Source of the DNA: Curtobacterium sp. ER1/6
GTDB lineage: Bacteria > Actinomycetota > Actinomycetes > Actinomycetales > Microbacteriaceae
Length of the DNA: 64,000 nt
NCBI RefSeq assembly: GCF_001742745.1
Contig: NZ_MJAK01000005.1
Location: forward strand, 62,001 to 126,000
Reading direction: 5' to 3'
Shown here: one piece after another, positions 25,176 to 33,777 of the stretch
How the letters are laid out: each line of letters begins with the position of its first letter
Numbering within the stretch: the stretch's first letter is position 1
Translations under genes and position numbers: made by a program
Notes under the pieces: model-generated
Database searches by the model: none
What the model was told of the DNA's origin: nothing
Seen by the model: only the letters and a program-made list of their open reading frames with translations

Positions 25176-26699
25176 GTGTCCGACCAGAACACGACCGGCC
25201 CCGCCGGCACCCCCACCACCACGACCAACAGCGGCGCCCCCGTCTCGAGCGACCAGCACTCGATGGGTGTCGGCGCCGACGGCCCCCTCGCCCTGCACGA
25301 CCACTACCTGGTCGAGAAGCTCGCCCAGTTCAACCGCGAGCGTGTGCCGGAGCGCGTCGTCCACGCGAAGGGCGGCGGTGCGTTCGGCACCTTTACCGTC
25401 ACGAACGACGTGTCGCAGTACACCCGCGCCGCGTTCCTGCAGCCGAGCAAGCAGACGGAGATGCTCGCTCGCTTCTCGTCGGTCGCCGGCGAGCAGGGCT
25501 CCCCGGACACCTGGCGCGACCCCCGCGGCTTCGCGCTGAAGTTCTACACCGAGGAGGGCAACTACGACCTCGTCGGCAACAACACCCCCGTGTTCTTCAT
25601 CCGCGACGGCATCAAGTTCCCGGACTTCATCCGCTCGCAGAAGCGCCTGTCGGGCTCGCACCTGCGCAACCACGACATGCAGTGGGACTTCTGGACCCTG
25701 TCGCCCGAGTCGGCCCACCAGGTCACGTGGCTCATGGGCGACCGCGGCCTGCCGTCGAGCTGGCGCCACATGGACGGCTTCAGCTCGCACACCTACCAGT
25801 GGATCAACGCCGAAGGCGAGCGCTTCTGGGTGAAGTACCACTTCGAGACGCAGCAGGGCCACAAGACCCTGACGCAGGAGGACGCCGACCGCATCGCCGG
25901 CGAGGACGCGGACTTCCACATCCGCGACCTCTTCGAGGCGATCGAGCGCCGTGACTTCCCGAAGTGGGTCCTCAAGGTGCAGGTCATGCCGTACGAGGAC
26001 GCCGCGAGCTACCGCTTCAACCCGTTCGACCTGACGAAGGTGTGGCCGCACGCGGACTACCCGCTCATCGAGGTCGGCACGATGGAGCTGAACCGCAACC
26101 CGGAGAACTACTTCGCGCAGATCGAGCAGGCCGCGTTCGCGCCGTCGAACTTCGTGCCCGGCATCGCGGCGAGCCCCGACAAGATGCTCCTCGCGCGCAT
26201 CTTCAGCTACGCGGACGCCCAGCGCTACCGCGTCGGCACGAACCACGCGCAGCTGCCGGTGAACGCCCCGAAGAACGAGGTCCACTCGTACTCCAAGGAC
26301 GGCGCCATGCGCTTCGACTTCCAGAAGGCCGAGGTGCCGGTGTACGCGCCGAACACCCAGGGCGGTGCCCACGCCGACCCGAACGCCACGGACGACGTCC
26401 CCGGCTGGGAGTCCGACGGTGCCCTGCAGCGCGCCGCCGCGACGCTGCACCCGGAGGACGACGACTTCGGCCAGGCCGGCACGCTCTACCGCGAGGTCCT
26501 CGACGACGCCGCCCGTGAGCGCCTGGTCGGCAACATCGCCGGGCACGTCTCGAAGGTGACGCGCGACGACCTGCTCGAGCGCGTGTTCGCCTACTGGACG
26601 AACGTCGACGCCGACCTGGGTGCGCGCGTGCGCGCCGCGGTCGCGCCGAGCGCGCCGGGTTCGAACGAGGACCCGGAGAAGGTCGCCGTCGAGGCGTAG
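25176..26699 (+). CDS. katA: small-subunit monofunctional haem catalase
   Basis: 507 residues from GTG 25176 with a strong GAGGAGGAA. It breaks down hydrogen peroxide in the cytosol. Key residues: distal His63 in [13 protein letters not shown], Asn in [11 protein letters not shown] (135/136), and the haem-ligand Tyr345 in [15 protein letters not shown]. Substrate-channel region [15 protein letters not shown] is present. Length fits small-subunit catalases. The N-terminal 25 residues are Thr/Gly-rich and not conserved. Likely derepressed by peroxide through the upstream Fur-family protein. A perfect 50-bp palindromic terminator follows. Confidence 0.97.
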   Translation: MSDQNTTGPAGTPTTTTNSGAPVSSDQHSMGVGADGPLALHDHYLVEKLAQFNRERVPERVVHAKGGGAFGTFTVTNDVSQYTRAAFLQPSKQTEMLARFSSVAGEQGSPDTWRDPRGFALKFYTEEGNYDLVGNNTPVFFIRDGIKFPDFIRSQKRLSGSHLRNHDMQWDFWTLSPESAHQVTWLMGDRGLPSSWRHMDGFSSHTYQWINAEGERFWVKYHFETQQGHKTLTQEDADRIAGEDADFHIRDLFEAIERRDFPKWVLKVQVMPYEDAASYRFNPFDLTKVWPHADYPLIEVGTMELNRNPENYFAQIEQAAFAPSNFVPGIAASPDKMLLARIFSYADAQRYRVGTNHAQLPVNAPKNEVHSYSKDGAMRFDFQKAEVPVYAPNTQGGAHADPNATDDVPGWESDGALQRAAATLHPEDDDFGQAGTLYREVLDDAARERLVGNIAGHVSKVTRDDLLERVFAYWTNVDADLGARVRAAVAPSAPGSNEDPEKVAVEA

Positions 26700-26710
26700 T
26701 CGCCACCGCG

Positions 26711-26760
26711 TGACGGACGGGAGGCCCGGTGCCAGCTGGCACCGGGCCTCCCGTCCGTCA
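26711..26760. terminator. perfect 50-bp palindrome, bidirectional terminator
   Basis: TGACGGACGGGAGGCCCGGT and its exact complement meet at CCAGCTGG in the centre. It sits between the convergent catalase and acetyltransferase genes. GACGGGAGGC family. Confidence 0.92.
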
Positions 26761-26771
26761 CATGAACGGTC

Positions 26772-27338
26772 CTAGACCTGCTGGCCGTTGAGCATGACGG
26801 GCCCGGCCGGCCAGTCCTCGAGCCGGGCCTCGACCGGCAGGACCATCCAGCCGCCCTGCTCGGTCTCGGTCACGCCGGCGCCGTCCGCGGTGAAGGCCGA
26901 GAAGGTGCCGACGGCGCCCTCGAGCTCGTGCCAGCCGCAGCGGGCGTAGAAGGGGACGCGGTCCTCGCCGGTGCCGAGGAAGCCGAACGGCACGCGGAGC
27001 CCCTCGAGGACGGCGCGCGTCCGGACGAGCAGCTCGCGCCCGACGCCGGTGCCCTGCAGTGACGGCGACACCGCGACGATGCCGGTGTCGCCGACGAGGA
27101 GGTCCTCGCCGCCGACGGTGACGTACATGCGGCGGATGCCGAGGTGCGCGAGGACGACGCCGTCCGCACCCCACCCGATCACCCGTCGCTCGGGCTGCAT
27201 GCCGGCGTAGTCCCGGCCGCCCACGTACCAGTGCGACCAGTCCGGGAACGCCTGCCCCAGCATCGCCGCGATCGCCTCGTGGTCGGGGAGCGTCAGCGCG
27301 CTCTCCTCGACCACCTCCCACCGGATGTCTTCGCTCAC
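26772..27338 (-). CDS. GNAT-fold N-acyl/acetyltransferase
   Basis: 188 residues from GTG 27338. The acyl-CoA loop is in DTGIVAVSPSLQGTGVGRELLVR (Q-G-T-G-V-G) and the C-terminal part has VPFGFLGTGEDRVPFYARCGW. The N-terminal WSHWYVGGRDYAGMQPERRVIGW followed by HLGIRRMYVTVG recalls the NodA-like branch of the superfamily, though I would not assign a nodulation role. The substrate is unknown. It is preceded on the same strand by the VOC gene 130 bases upstream, with a large hairpin between them. Confidence 0.82.
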   Translation of the reverse strand: MSEDIRWEVVEESALTLPDHEAIAAMLGQAFPDWSHWYVGGRDYAGMQPERRVIGWGADGVVLAHLGIRRMYVTVGGEDLLVGDTGIVAVSPSLQGTGVGRELLVRTRAVLEGLRVPFGFLGTGEDRVPFYARCGWHELEGAVGTFSAFTADGAGVTETEQGGWMVLPVEARLEDWPAGPVMLNGQQV

Positions 27339-27375
27339 GCGCCCATCCTGCCGGTTCCGTCTGCGCGTCGGTGGC

Positions 27376-27445
27376 CCGAGGCTCGGCCAGGCGGACAGTT
27401 TCGCGTCTGCTCGACCACGAGAGTGTCCGCGGAGCCGAGCCTCGG
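27376..27445. other. nested 70-bp stem-loop between the VOC and GNAT genes
   Basis: CCGAGGCTCGGC (27376-27387) pairs with GCCGAGCCTCGG (27434-27445). Inside, GCGGACA (27391-27397) pairs with TGTCCGC (27424-27430), leaving a 26-base loop that itself contains CTCG/CGAG. The outer 12-bp arms are also self-complementary in part. It could terminate the VOC gene or be a structured leader of the GNAT gene. Confidence 0.65.
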
Positions 27446-27468
27446 CGTAGACCCCCCGCCCGCGCGGG

Positions 27469-28341
27469 TCAGCCGCGACCGGGCGCCGTCACCTCGATGC
27501 GGTTCGCCCACGGGTCCTCGAACGCCACGGTCCGGCCGTCGTCGGCGGTCTGCACGCCGGTGTCGTGCATGCGGGACACGAGCGCGCCGAGGTCGTCCGC
27601 GCCGGGGACCTCGATCCGGACCAGCCCGAGGCCGAGCCCGAGCTGCCGACGCCCGGCACCGCGGGAGTTCCACGTGTTCATCGCCATGTGGTGGTGGTAG
27701 CCGCCCGCGCTGACGAACAGCGCCTGGTCGCCCATCGCCGCGGTGGTCGCGAAGCCGAGCCGGTCGACGTAGAACGCCCTCGCGGTGGCGACGTCGCCGA
27801 CGGACAGGTGCACGTGGCCGACCCGCCCCGGGCGCGACGCTGCGGACTCCAGCGCCGAGGACGTCAGGTGCGAGCGGATGAAGGCGTTCGGGTCGACGTA
27901 GATGGTCGCCATGTCGACCATGCCGTGCGTCCACGACCACTCGGCGCGGTCGCGGTCCCAGTACAGCTCGACGCCGTTGCCCTCGGGGTCCTGGAAGTAG
28001 AACGCGTTGCTCACGAGGTGGTCGGCGCTGCCCGTGAAGGTCCGCGGGTACCGCGTCGCGACGGAGTACAGCGCCGCCGCCAGGTCGGCCTGCGTGTCGA
28101 ACAGGATCGCGGTGTGGAACAGTCCGGCCTCGTGCGGGGACGCGTGTCGCATCGCGGGGGCGTGCTCGAGCACCACGATCGGTGTCGCGCCACGGCCGAG
28201 CACCGCCGTACCTCCGTCGTTCGTCAGGACCTGCAGCCCGACGCCGTCCCGGTAGTAGGCGACCATCGTGTCGAGGTCGGCGACCCGGAGCGTGACGGCG
28301 CCCATCCCGGTGTCCGCGGCGAGGAGGTCCTGCGTGTGCAT
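27469..28341 (-). CDS. two-domain VOC protein, catechol 2,3-dioxygenase-like (CatE type)
   Basis: 290 residues, ATG at 28341. Two vicinal-oxygen-chelate modules: the first begins GAVTLRVADLDTMVAYYRDGVG and has His in AGLFHTAILFD and Glu in NGVELYWDRD; the second begins VGHVHLSVGDVATARAFYVDRLG and has YHHHMAMNTW and ANRIEVT. The expected His/His/Glu metal ligands of the second module are present. This is the size and layout of Bacillus CatE, which opens catechol rings. A perfect 20-bp palindrome 19 bases upstream of the start suggests a MarR-type repressor, which is not encoded next to it. Confidence 0.88.
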   Translation of the reverse strand: MHTQDLLAADTGMGAVTLRVADLDTMVAYYRDGVGLQVLTNDGGTAVLGRGATPIVVLEHAPAMRHASPHEAGLFHTAILFDTQADLAAALYSVATRYPRTFTGSADHLVSNAFYFQDPEGNGVELYWDRDRAEWSWTHGMVDMATIYVDPNAFIRSHLTSSALESAASRPGRVGHVHLSVGDVATARAFYVDRLGFATTAAMGDQALFVSAGGYHHHMAMNTWNSRGAGRRQLGLGLGLVRIEVPGADDLGALVSRMHDTGVQTADDGRTVAFEDPWANRIEVTAPGRG

Positions 28342-28360
28342 GGCACCAGTGTGCGCTCGA

Positions 28361-28380
28361 TTGGTTGACGCGTCAACCAA
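28361..28380. promoter_or_regulatory. perfect 20-bp palindromic operator before the VOC gene
   Basis: TTGGTTGACGCGTCAACCAA reads the same on both strands. Its core TGACGCGTCA is also the core of the palindrome before the DoxX gene (42059-42074). The size and symmetry fit a MarR-family dimer. Confidence 0.8.
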
Positions 28381-28393
28381 ATGGTTCAGCGCG

Positions 28394-29185
28394 CTACTTC
28401 GCGCTGAACCCGCCGTCCGTCTTCAGCAGCTGCCCGTTCACCCACGCGCCGTCCGGCCCGAGCAGGAACCCGACCAGGGCAGCGGTGTCCGTCGGCATCG
28501 AGGGCCGTCCGAGCGGCGTCTGCGCGACCGCGGCCGCGCGGATCTCGTCGGTCATCCACCCGGTGTCGTTCGGTCCCGGGTTGACCAGGTTCGCGCTCAC
28601 CCGCACGTCACCGAGCTCGAGCGCCGCCCCGACGATCAACCGGTCGAGCGCCCCCTTGCTCGTGCCGTACGGCAGGTTGAAGCCGACGTGGTCGCTCGTC
28701 AACGCGACGACGCGACGACGGTCCTCCGGTGCGGCCGCACCCTCGCGGAGGCGTCTGGCGTACGCCTGCACGACCAGGAACGGCGCGCGGACGTTCACGG
28801 CCAGGTGCCGGTCCATCGACTCGACCGTCGTGGTGGCGAAGTCCGAGTCGACCGACTCGCAGTGCGACAGCACCACCGCGGTCACGGGCGCGCCCGCCTC
28901 CGCCTCGGCGCGGTCCACGAGTGCGGCCGCCTGCTCCGCGTCGGCCAGGTCGACCGGGAGGCGCGTGACGCGTGCTCCCGCACGCTCGGCCTTCGCGACG
29001 ACCGCGTCCACCCCGTCGGGGTCGGCGGCACCGTGCACGCGTTCGTCGTACGGGCCCCACCAGGACAGGGCGAGGTCCCACCCGTCGGATGCGAGTCGCG
29101 ACGCGATCGCAGCGCCGATGCCGGCGCGCCGACCGAGGCCGGTCACCAGGGCGAGGGGTCGGCTGGTGAGCGGTCCGTGGGTCAT
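28394..29185 (-). CDS. SDR family oxidoreductase
   Basis: 263 residues, ATG at 29185 with a GGGAGG ribosome site that is itself a GACGGGAGGC half-unit. Classical short-chain dehydrogenase: TGLGRRAGIGAAIA binds the cofactor, VNVRAPFLV contains the Asn, and YGTSKGA has the catalytic Tyr/Lys. The C-terminus ends NGQLLKTDGGFSAK as in FabG-like enzymes. The substrate is unknown. The end of the gene (28383-28410) folds into a GGTTCAGCGCG hairpin that overlaps the stop codon and may serve as terminator. Confidence 0.92.
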   Translation of the reverse strand: MTHGPLTSRPLALVTGLGRRAGIGAAIASRLASDGWDLALSWWGPYDERVHGAADPDGVDAVVAKAERAGARVTRLPVDLADAEQAAALVDRAEAEAGAPVTAVVLSHCESVDSDFATTTVESMDRHLAVNVRAPFLVVQAYARRLREGAAAPEDRRRVVALTSDHVGFNLPYGTSKGALDRLIVGAALELGDVRVSANLVNPGPNDTGWMTDEIRAAAVAQTPLGRPSMPTDTAALVGFLLGPDGAWVNGQLLKTDGGFSAK

Positions 29186-29295
29186 GGGTCGTGCCTCCCG
29201 TCCGTGCGACGCGACCGTGCGCCGACCCGCCCAGGATGGCACCGCACCCGGTGTCCGGTCGGCGGCACGCGCCGCAGCAGGGCCAGGATGGGAGG

Positions 29296-29850
29296 ATGCC
29301 TCGTTCCCGCCCGCCCGTCCGGCCCCGTGCGCGGCGCGGCCGACCCGACCTGTCGACGTTCCCGGTCGAGCGCCTGCGCGACCGGTTGTCGTCGTACATC
29401 TACGGCAACATCACCGTGCTCGCCGTCGCCATCGCGGTGGACCCGGCGGCGATCCGGCACGGTTCGGCCGTGCTCACGGTCCTGGCGACCGCCGTGCTGA
29501 CCTACCTGGCGCACGTGCTGTCGCACCTCGTCGCGCACGCCGTCGGCGACAGCGGGGACGACGACGAGCACCGGGAGACGTTCGGCGCGATCGTTCGTGA
29601 CGCGAACCCCATCGCGACGTCCGGCCTGATCCCCGCCGTGCTCTATGCCGCCGCCTGGGTCGGCTGGCTGCCAGCGCCGTGGGCGCAGACCGCTGCGATC
29701 GTCATCCTCGTGGTGCGCATCGGCCTGGTCGGGGTCTTCCTGCAGCGGTTCAGCGGACGGCGGCCGTCGTTCCTCGGGCTGTGGGGCGGTGTCGTCCTGG
29801 CCGCCGTCGCCTTCGCGATCGGGCTGGTGAAGGTGGTGCTGACGCACTGA
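29296..29850 (+). CDS. integral membrane protein of unknown function
   Basis: 184 residues from ATG 29296; the GGGAGG before it touches the start codon, so the exact start is uncertain. A basic Arg/Pro-rich N-terminus (PRSRPPVRPRARRGRP) precedes five hydrophobic segments. A conserved-looking HVLSHLVAHAVG with several His residues and an acidic GDDDEHRE loop lie in the middle. The family is not recognised. It is divergent from the SDR gene and stands alone. Confidence 0.75.
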   Translation: MPRSRPPVRPRARRGRPDLSTFPVERLRDRLSSYIYGNITVLAVAIAVDPAAIRHGSAVLTVLATAVLTYLAHVLSHLVAHAVGDSGDDDEHRETFGAIVRDANPIATSGLIPAVLYAAAWVGWLPAPWAQTAAIVILVVRIGLVGVFLQRFSGRRPSFLGLWGGVVLAAVAFAIGLVKVVLTH

Positions 29851-29907
29851 GCGGGAATCCGACCGAGCGGGAGCGTCCGCAGCGCTCCGGGTGGGATCCG
29901 CCGGCCG

Positions 29908-30228
29908 TCAGCAGCCGGTGGTCGTGAGGGTCACCCGCGCGACGTCCTCGCCGGAGACCGTCGTCCGCACCGGGCACAGGTCGCCCGCCCGCACCGTGAC
30001 GTCGCCGAGCGGCACCCCCGCGAAGTCCGCGGTGCCGCCCGGGAACACGCGCTGGTGCTCGGAGAGCTTCCCCGTCGCCGCGAAGACCTTCACCTCGTAC
30101 GGGTGGTCGGCGGCGTCCCGGGACACCGTCACGGCGATCTGCCCGGTCGAGTCGTGCGCGCCGCAGCCGGTCAGCGAGACGGCGCCGAGCACGACGACGG
30201 CGAGGGCGAGCAGGGGTCGGCGGAGCAC
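29908..30228 (-). CDS. small lipoprotein of unknown function
   Basis: 106 residues from GTG 30228. A short Arg-containing start, a hydrophobic helix and the lipobox LTGC (about residues 22-25) show a lipoprotein signal. The mature part is about 82 residues of predicted beta strands (QIAVTVS, YEVKVFAA, VTVRAGDLC, ARVTLTTTGC) with two Cys residues, which may form a disulfide. No family recognised. It is divergent from the SpoIIE-type gene and shares its 79-base promoter gap. Confidence 0.75.
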   Translation of the reverse strand: MLRRPLLALAVVVLGAVSLTGCGAHDSTGQIAVTVSRDAADHPYEVKVFAATGKLSEHQRVFPGGTADFAGVPLGDVTVRAGDLCPVRTTVSGEDVARVTLTTTGC

Positions 30229-30255
30229 GACGACCAGGCTACGCCGCGCCGCGGA

Positions 30256-30273
30256 GTCCTCCGTACTGGGGAC
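30256..30273 (+). promoter_or_regulatory. 18-bp element in the SpoIIE-phosphatase promoter
   Basis: GTCCTCCGTACTGGGGAC matches the adhesin upstream element (2445-2462) in 16 of 18 positions. It sits 22 bases before TAGCGT (30296-30301), a TANNNT -10 whose start point would be the ATG itself at 30308. The element therefore occupies the -35 region. Confidence 0.5.
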
Positions 30274-30307
30274 GGGCGCGATCCCGGCGGACCGGTAGCG
30301 TTGGACC

Positions 30308-31504
30308 ATGTACCAGGGGACCTCACCGACCTCCACCGGCACCTCGGCCCAGGCCGTCCGTCGCGCCGCACTCGTCGCCGCGCTCGACGTCGTCGACGGC
30401 GGGCCCGAGGAGCGCTTCGAGCGCATCACCCGCATCGCACGTGAGGCCTTCGGGGTCTCCGGTTCCTTCCTCAACCTCGCGGGCGCCGAGGTCCTGACGA
30501 TCAAGTCGCAGCAGAGCGACGCCGTGTACGGCCCGACCATCCCGCTCGAGGACACCTTCTGCGGTCGCACGCTCGACCAGCTCGGGCCCGTCGTCGTGCC
30601 GGACGCCCGCGCCGACGCCCGGTACGCCGACATGCCGATGGTCGTCGAGGACCCGAACGTCCGCTTCTACGCCGGGGTGCCGCTCCGCGTCGGCGAGGAC
30701 CACGTCAAGGTCGGCACGCTCTGCCTGGTCGACCCGCAGCCGCGCACGCTCGACGACGACGACGTCGCCCTGCTCGAGGAACTCGGCGTCTGGGCGGAGC
30801 GCGAGCTCGCCACGGGTGCCGACGAGGACCGGCTGCGCGGTGTCCTCGCCGGGCTGCAGCCCCTGCCGGTCGAGGTCCCCGGGTACCGCCTCGGCGGGAT
30901 GTCCGTCCCGCACGGCGTCGTGTCGGGCGACCTGCACGAGTGGCACCTGTCCGGCACCGCGCTGCACCTGACCATCGCGGACGTGATGGGCAAGGGCATG
31001 GCGGCCGGTCTGCTTGCCGCGACGATCCGCGGAGCCCTGCTCGCACGTCCCGACGAGGACCCCGAGCGGGTGGTGGCCGCCCTCGACGAGCAGGTCGCGC
31101 CCGATCTCGGTCGCGCCGAGTCCTTCTCGACGATGTTCACCGGCCGGCTCGACCCCGCGTCCGGGCAGCTCGACTTCGTGGACGCCGGTCACGGCCTGGT
31201 GCTGCAGATGCGGGCGGACGGTGCCGAGCGCACGCTGCTGTCGAGCGACCTGCCGATCGGGCTGCACCCGGCCGGGCTGTCCCGGTCGACGGGGTCGCTC
31301 GTGCTCGAGCCCGGCGACGTGCTCGTGCTGGTCAGCGACGGCGCGCTCGAGCTCTGGGACTCGACGCTCACGTCGCTCTCGCGCCTCGGGGCGCTCTGGC
31401 GGCAGGAGCCGGACATCGACGCGTTCCTCGCCCGGGTGCGCGCACGCGCGCTCGAGCACGACCCGGGGGACGACCTGACGGTCGTGGTCCTGGCCCGCGA
31501 TTGA
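30308..31504 (+). CDS. GAF domain protein with SpoIIE-type PP2C phosphatase domain
   Basis: 398 residues, ATG at 30308, probably leaderless. Residues about 20-165 form a GAF domain (ERITRIAREAFGVSGSFLN, PDARADARYADMPMV, FYAGVPLRVG, GTLCLVD). Residues about 180-396 form the SpoIIE phosphatase, with VSGDLHEW, IADVMGKGMAAGLLA, FSTMFTGRLD, DAGHGLVL, LVSDGALE and DDLTVVVL. The first metal motif, usually GD-x-x-D, has Glu (GDLHE). Such proteins dephosphorylate anti-sigma-factor antagonists or similar Ser/Thr sites and act as signal-driven switches. No partner gene is next to it. Confidence 0.9.
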   Translation: MYQGTSPTSTGTSAQAVRRAALVAALDVVDGGPEERFERITRIAREAFGVSGSFLNLAGAEVLTIKSQQSDAVYGPTIPLEDTFCGRTLDQLGPVVVPDARADARYADMPMVVEDPNVRFYAGVPLRVGEDHVKVGTLCLVDPQPRTLDDDDVALLEELGVWAERELATGADEDRLRGVLAGLQPLPVEVPGYRLGGMSVPHGVVSGDLHEWHLSGTALHLTIADVMGKGMAAGLLAATIRGALLARPDEDPERVVAALDEQVAPDLGRAESFSTMFTGRLDPASGQLDFVDAGHGLVLQMRADGAERTLLSSDLPIGLHPAGLSRSTGSLVLEPGDVLVLVSDGALELWDSTLTSLSRLGALWRQEPDIDAFLARVRARALEHDPGDDLTVVVLARD

Positions 31505-31523
31505 CGGCCGTCACGACGGCAGC

Positions 31524-31573
31524 GGACGGACGGGAGGCCCGTGGCGGCGTCGCCAAGGGCCTCCCGTCCGTCC
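31524..31573. terminator. bidirectional hairpin between SpoIIE gene and purC
   Basis: GGACGGACGGGAGGCCC (31524-31540) pairs with GGGCCTCCCGTCCGTCC (31557-31573), with an inner TGGCG/CGCCA stem. GACGGGAGGC family, between convergent genes. Confidence 0.9.
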
Positions 31574-31585
31574 GGTGGTCGTCGG

Positions 31586-32455
31586 TCAGGCGCCCAGGCG
31601 CTCGATCAGTTCGGCGTACCGCGCCGCGGTGCGCTCGACGATCTCCGGCGGGAGCACCGGCGGGGTGCCCTGCCGGTCCCAGTGCGCGGTGAGCCAGTCG
31701 CGGACGATCTGCTTGTCGAACGAGTCGGTGCGGCCGCCGGAGCGGGCGTCCCAGTAGCGGCTCGAGTCGCTCGTCAGGACCTCGTCGGCGATCCGGATCG
31801 TGCCGTCGGCGTCGCGGCCGAACTCGAACTTCGTGTCGGCGATGACGACGTCGTGCTCCCGCGCGATCGCGGCCGCCTCGGCGTAGACGCGGAGGGACAG
31901 GTCGCGGAGCGCCTCGGCGTCCGCGCGTCCGACGAGCTCGACGGTCTGCTCGAAGGAGATGTTCTCGTCGTGCTCGCCCTGCGGGGCCTTGTACGCCGGC
32001 GTGTAGATCGGCTCGGGGAGCCGGTCGCCCTCGGACAGTCCCGCGGGGAGCGGGACGCCGCAGACGCTGCTCGTCTCGCGGTACTCCGCCCAGCCGCTGC
32101 CGACGAGGTACCCGCGGACGACGCACTCCACGGGGAACATGTCGAGCGGCAGCACGTGCATCGACCGGGCCGCCACTGAGGCGGGCACCGGGGTACCGCC
32201 GGAGCCGGGGTCGACGAGGTGGTTCGGGACGTCGGCGATCCGGTCGAACCAGAAGCGCGACAGCCGGGTGAGGAGCTCGCCCTTGCCCGGGATCGGCGGC
32301 TCGAGCGCGAAGTCGTAGGCGCTGACGCGGTCGGAGGCGACGAGGAGCAGCTCGGTGGCGCTCGCGACGTCGGCCGTGCCGTCGGGCACGTAGAGCTCGC
32401 GGACCTTGCCCGACGACACGTGTCGCCAGCCCGGCAGCTGCGGTGCGGCGGTCAC
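31586..32455 (-). CDS. purC: phosphoribosylaminoimidazole-succinocarboxamide synthase
   Basis: 289 residues from GTG 32455, overlapping the purD stop as GTGA. Joins aspartate to CAIR in step 8 of purine synthesis. Motifs: HVSSGKVRELYV (ATP site), LVASDRVSAYDF, IPGKGELLTRLSRFWF, ECVVRGYLVGSGWAEY, and IADTKFEFGRD with DEVLTSDSSRYWD. Length fits the bacterial enzyme. Second gene of the purD-purC operon; a strong hairpin follows. Confidence 0.97.
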   Translation of the reverse strand: MTAAPQLPGWRHVSSGKVRELYVPDGTADVASATELLLVASDRVSAYDFALEPPIPGKGELLTRLSRFWFDRIADVPNHLVDPGSGGTPVPASVAARSMHVLPLDMFPVECVVRGYLVGSGWAEYRETSSVCGVPLPAGLSEGDRLPEPIYTPAYKAPQGEHDENISFEQTVELVGRADAEALRDLSLRVYAEAAAIAREHDVVIADTKFEFGRDADGTIRIADEVLTSDSSRYWDARSGGRTDSFDKQIVRDWLTAHWDRQGTPPVLPPEIVERTAARYAELIERLGA

Positions 32456-33720
32456 CGGGCGACCTTCGCGGCGATGTCGGTGCGGTACTGCGCGCCCTCG
32501 AGCGTGATGTCGGCGAGGCCCGCGTAGGCGCGCTCGCGGGCCTGGGCGAAGTCGGAGCCGGTGCCGACGACGCTGAGCACCCGGCCGCCGGTCGCGACGA
32601 GGTCGCCGTCGAGGACCGCGGTGGCCGCGTGCGCGACGGAGACGCCCTCGCGGGCGTTCGCGGCGTCGACCCCGGTGATGACGCGCCCGGTCCGCGGGTT
32701 CTCCGGGTAGCCCTCGCTCGCGAGCACCACGGTGACCGCGACGTCGGCGCTGAAGGTCGGCTCGGGGGCGCCGGCGAGCTGCCCGGTGGCGGCGGCGGTC
32801 AGCAGCGTGCTGAGCGGCGTCGTGAGACGGGGGAGCACCACCTGGGTCTCCGGGTCGCCGAACCGGGCGTTGAACTCGATGACCCGCACACCCTGCTCGG
32901 TGACGATGAGCCCGCAGTAGAGGAGCCCGACGAACGGGGTGCCCTCGTGCTCCAGCCGGCGGACCGTGGGGAGCGCGACGAGCTCGGTGACCTCGGCGAC
33001 GAAGGCCTGCTCGGACTCCCACCGGTCGGTGAGCCACGGCAGCGGCGAGTAGGCGCCCATGCCCCCGGTGTTCGGTCCGGTGTCGCCGTCGCCGAGGCGC
33101 TTGTGGTCCTGCGCGGGGCTGAGCGCGCGGACGTCGTGCCCGTCGCTGAGGAAGAACAGCGAGACCTCTTCGCCGTCGAGGAACTCCTCGACCACGACGG
33201 GTCCGTGCTGCAGCCAGTAGGTGGCGTGGTCGACCGCGGCCTGACGGTCCTCGGTGACGAGGACGCCCTTGCCCGCGGCGAGCCCGTCGGCCTTCACCAC
33301 GTACGGGGCGCCGAGCTCGTCGATCGCGGCGACCGCCTGCTCGACGGTGCCGGCGGACAGGGGCCGGCCGGTCGGCACGCCGGCCTCGGCCATGATCCGC
33401 TTCGCGAACGCCTTCGAGCCCTCGAGCTGCGCGGCCGCACCGCTCGGCCCGAAGACGGGGATGCCCCGGGTGCGCAGGGGATCGGCGACACCGGCGATGA
33501 GCGGGGCCTCGGGGCCCACGACCACGAGCTCGATGCCGTTCTCGATCGCGTACTCCGCGACGAGGGGGCCGTTCGTCGGGTCGAGCGACACCGTCTCGAC
33601 GTCGGCGGCGATGCCGGCGTTGCCCGGGGCCACCGTGATGACGTGTCCGGCTCCTTCCGCGAGGAGGGCCGTGGTGATCGCGTGCTCGCGGGCACCGGAA
33701 CCGAGGACGAGGATTCGCAC
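32452..33720 (-). CDS. purD: phosphoribosylamine-glycine ligase
   Basis: 422 residues from GTG 33720. Step 2 of purine synthesis, joining glycine to phosphoribosylamine with ATP. Starts MRILVLGSGAREHAI as typical, with GPEAPLIAGVAD, FGPSGAAAQLEGSKAF, ADGLAAGKGV (ATP-grasp), DHKRLGDGDTGPNTGGMGAYSP and EFNARFGDPETQVVLPRL. Complete. First gene of the purD-purC operon; divergent from the sterol-carrier-like gene across a 57-base gap where TTAGCCT may be a -10 for that gene. Confidence 0.97.
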   Translation of the reverse strand: MRILVLGSGAREHAITTALLAEGAGHVITVAPGNAGIAADVETVSLDPTNGPLVAEYAIENGIELVVVGPEAPLIAGVADPLRTRGIPVFGPSGAAAQLEGSKAFAKRIMAEAGVPTGRPLSAGTVEQAVAAIDELGAPYVVKADGLAAGKGVLVTEDRQAAVDHATYWLQHGPVVVEEFLDGEEVSLFFLSDGHDVRALSPAQDHKRLGDGDTGPNTGGMGAYSPLPWLTDRWESEQAFVAEVTELVALPTVRRLEHEGTPFVGLLYCGLIVTEQGVRVIEFNARFGDPETQVVLPRLTTPLSTLLTAAATGQLAGAPEPTFSADVAVTVVLASEGYPENPRTGRVITGVDAANAREGVSVAHAATAVLDGDLVATGGRVLSVVGTGSDFAQARERAYAGLADITLEGAQYRTDIAAKVAR

Positions 33721-33777
33721 GCGATCACCCTACCGACGTCGACACGCCGCTCGCGATGCGACGGTTAGCCTGGGGAC

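Noticed and set aside
29862..29897. Weak hairpin between the 29296 membrane gene and the lipoprotein gene
   Set aside because: Only six to eight base pairs with a mismatch-rich extension; too weak to call a terminator.
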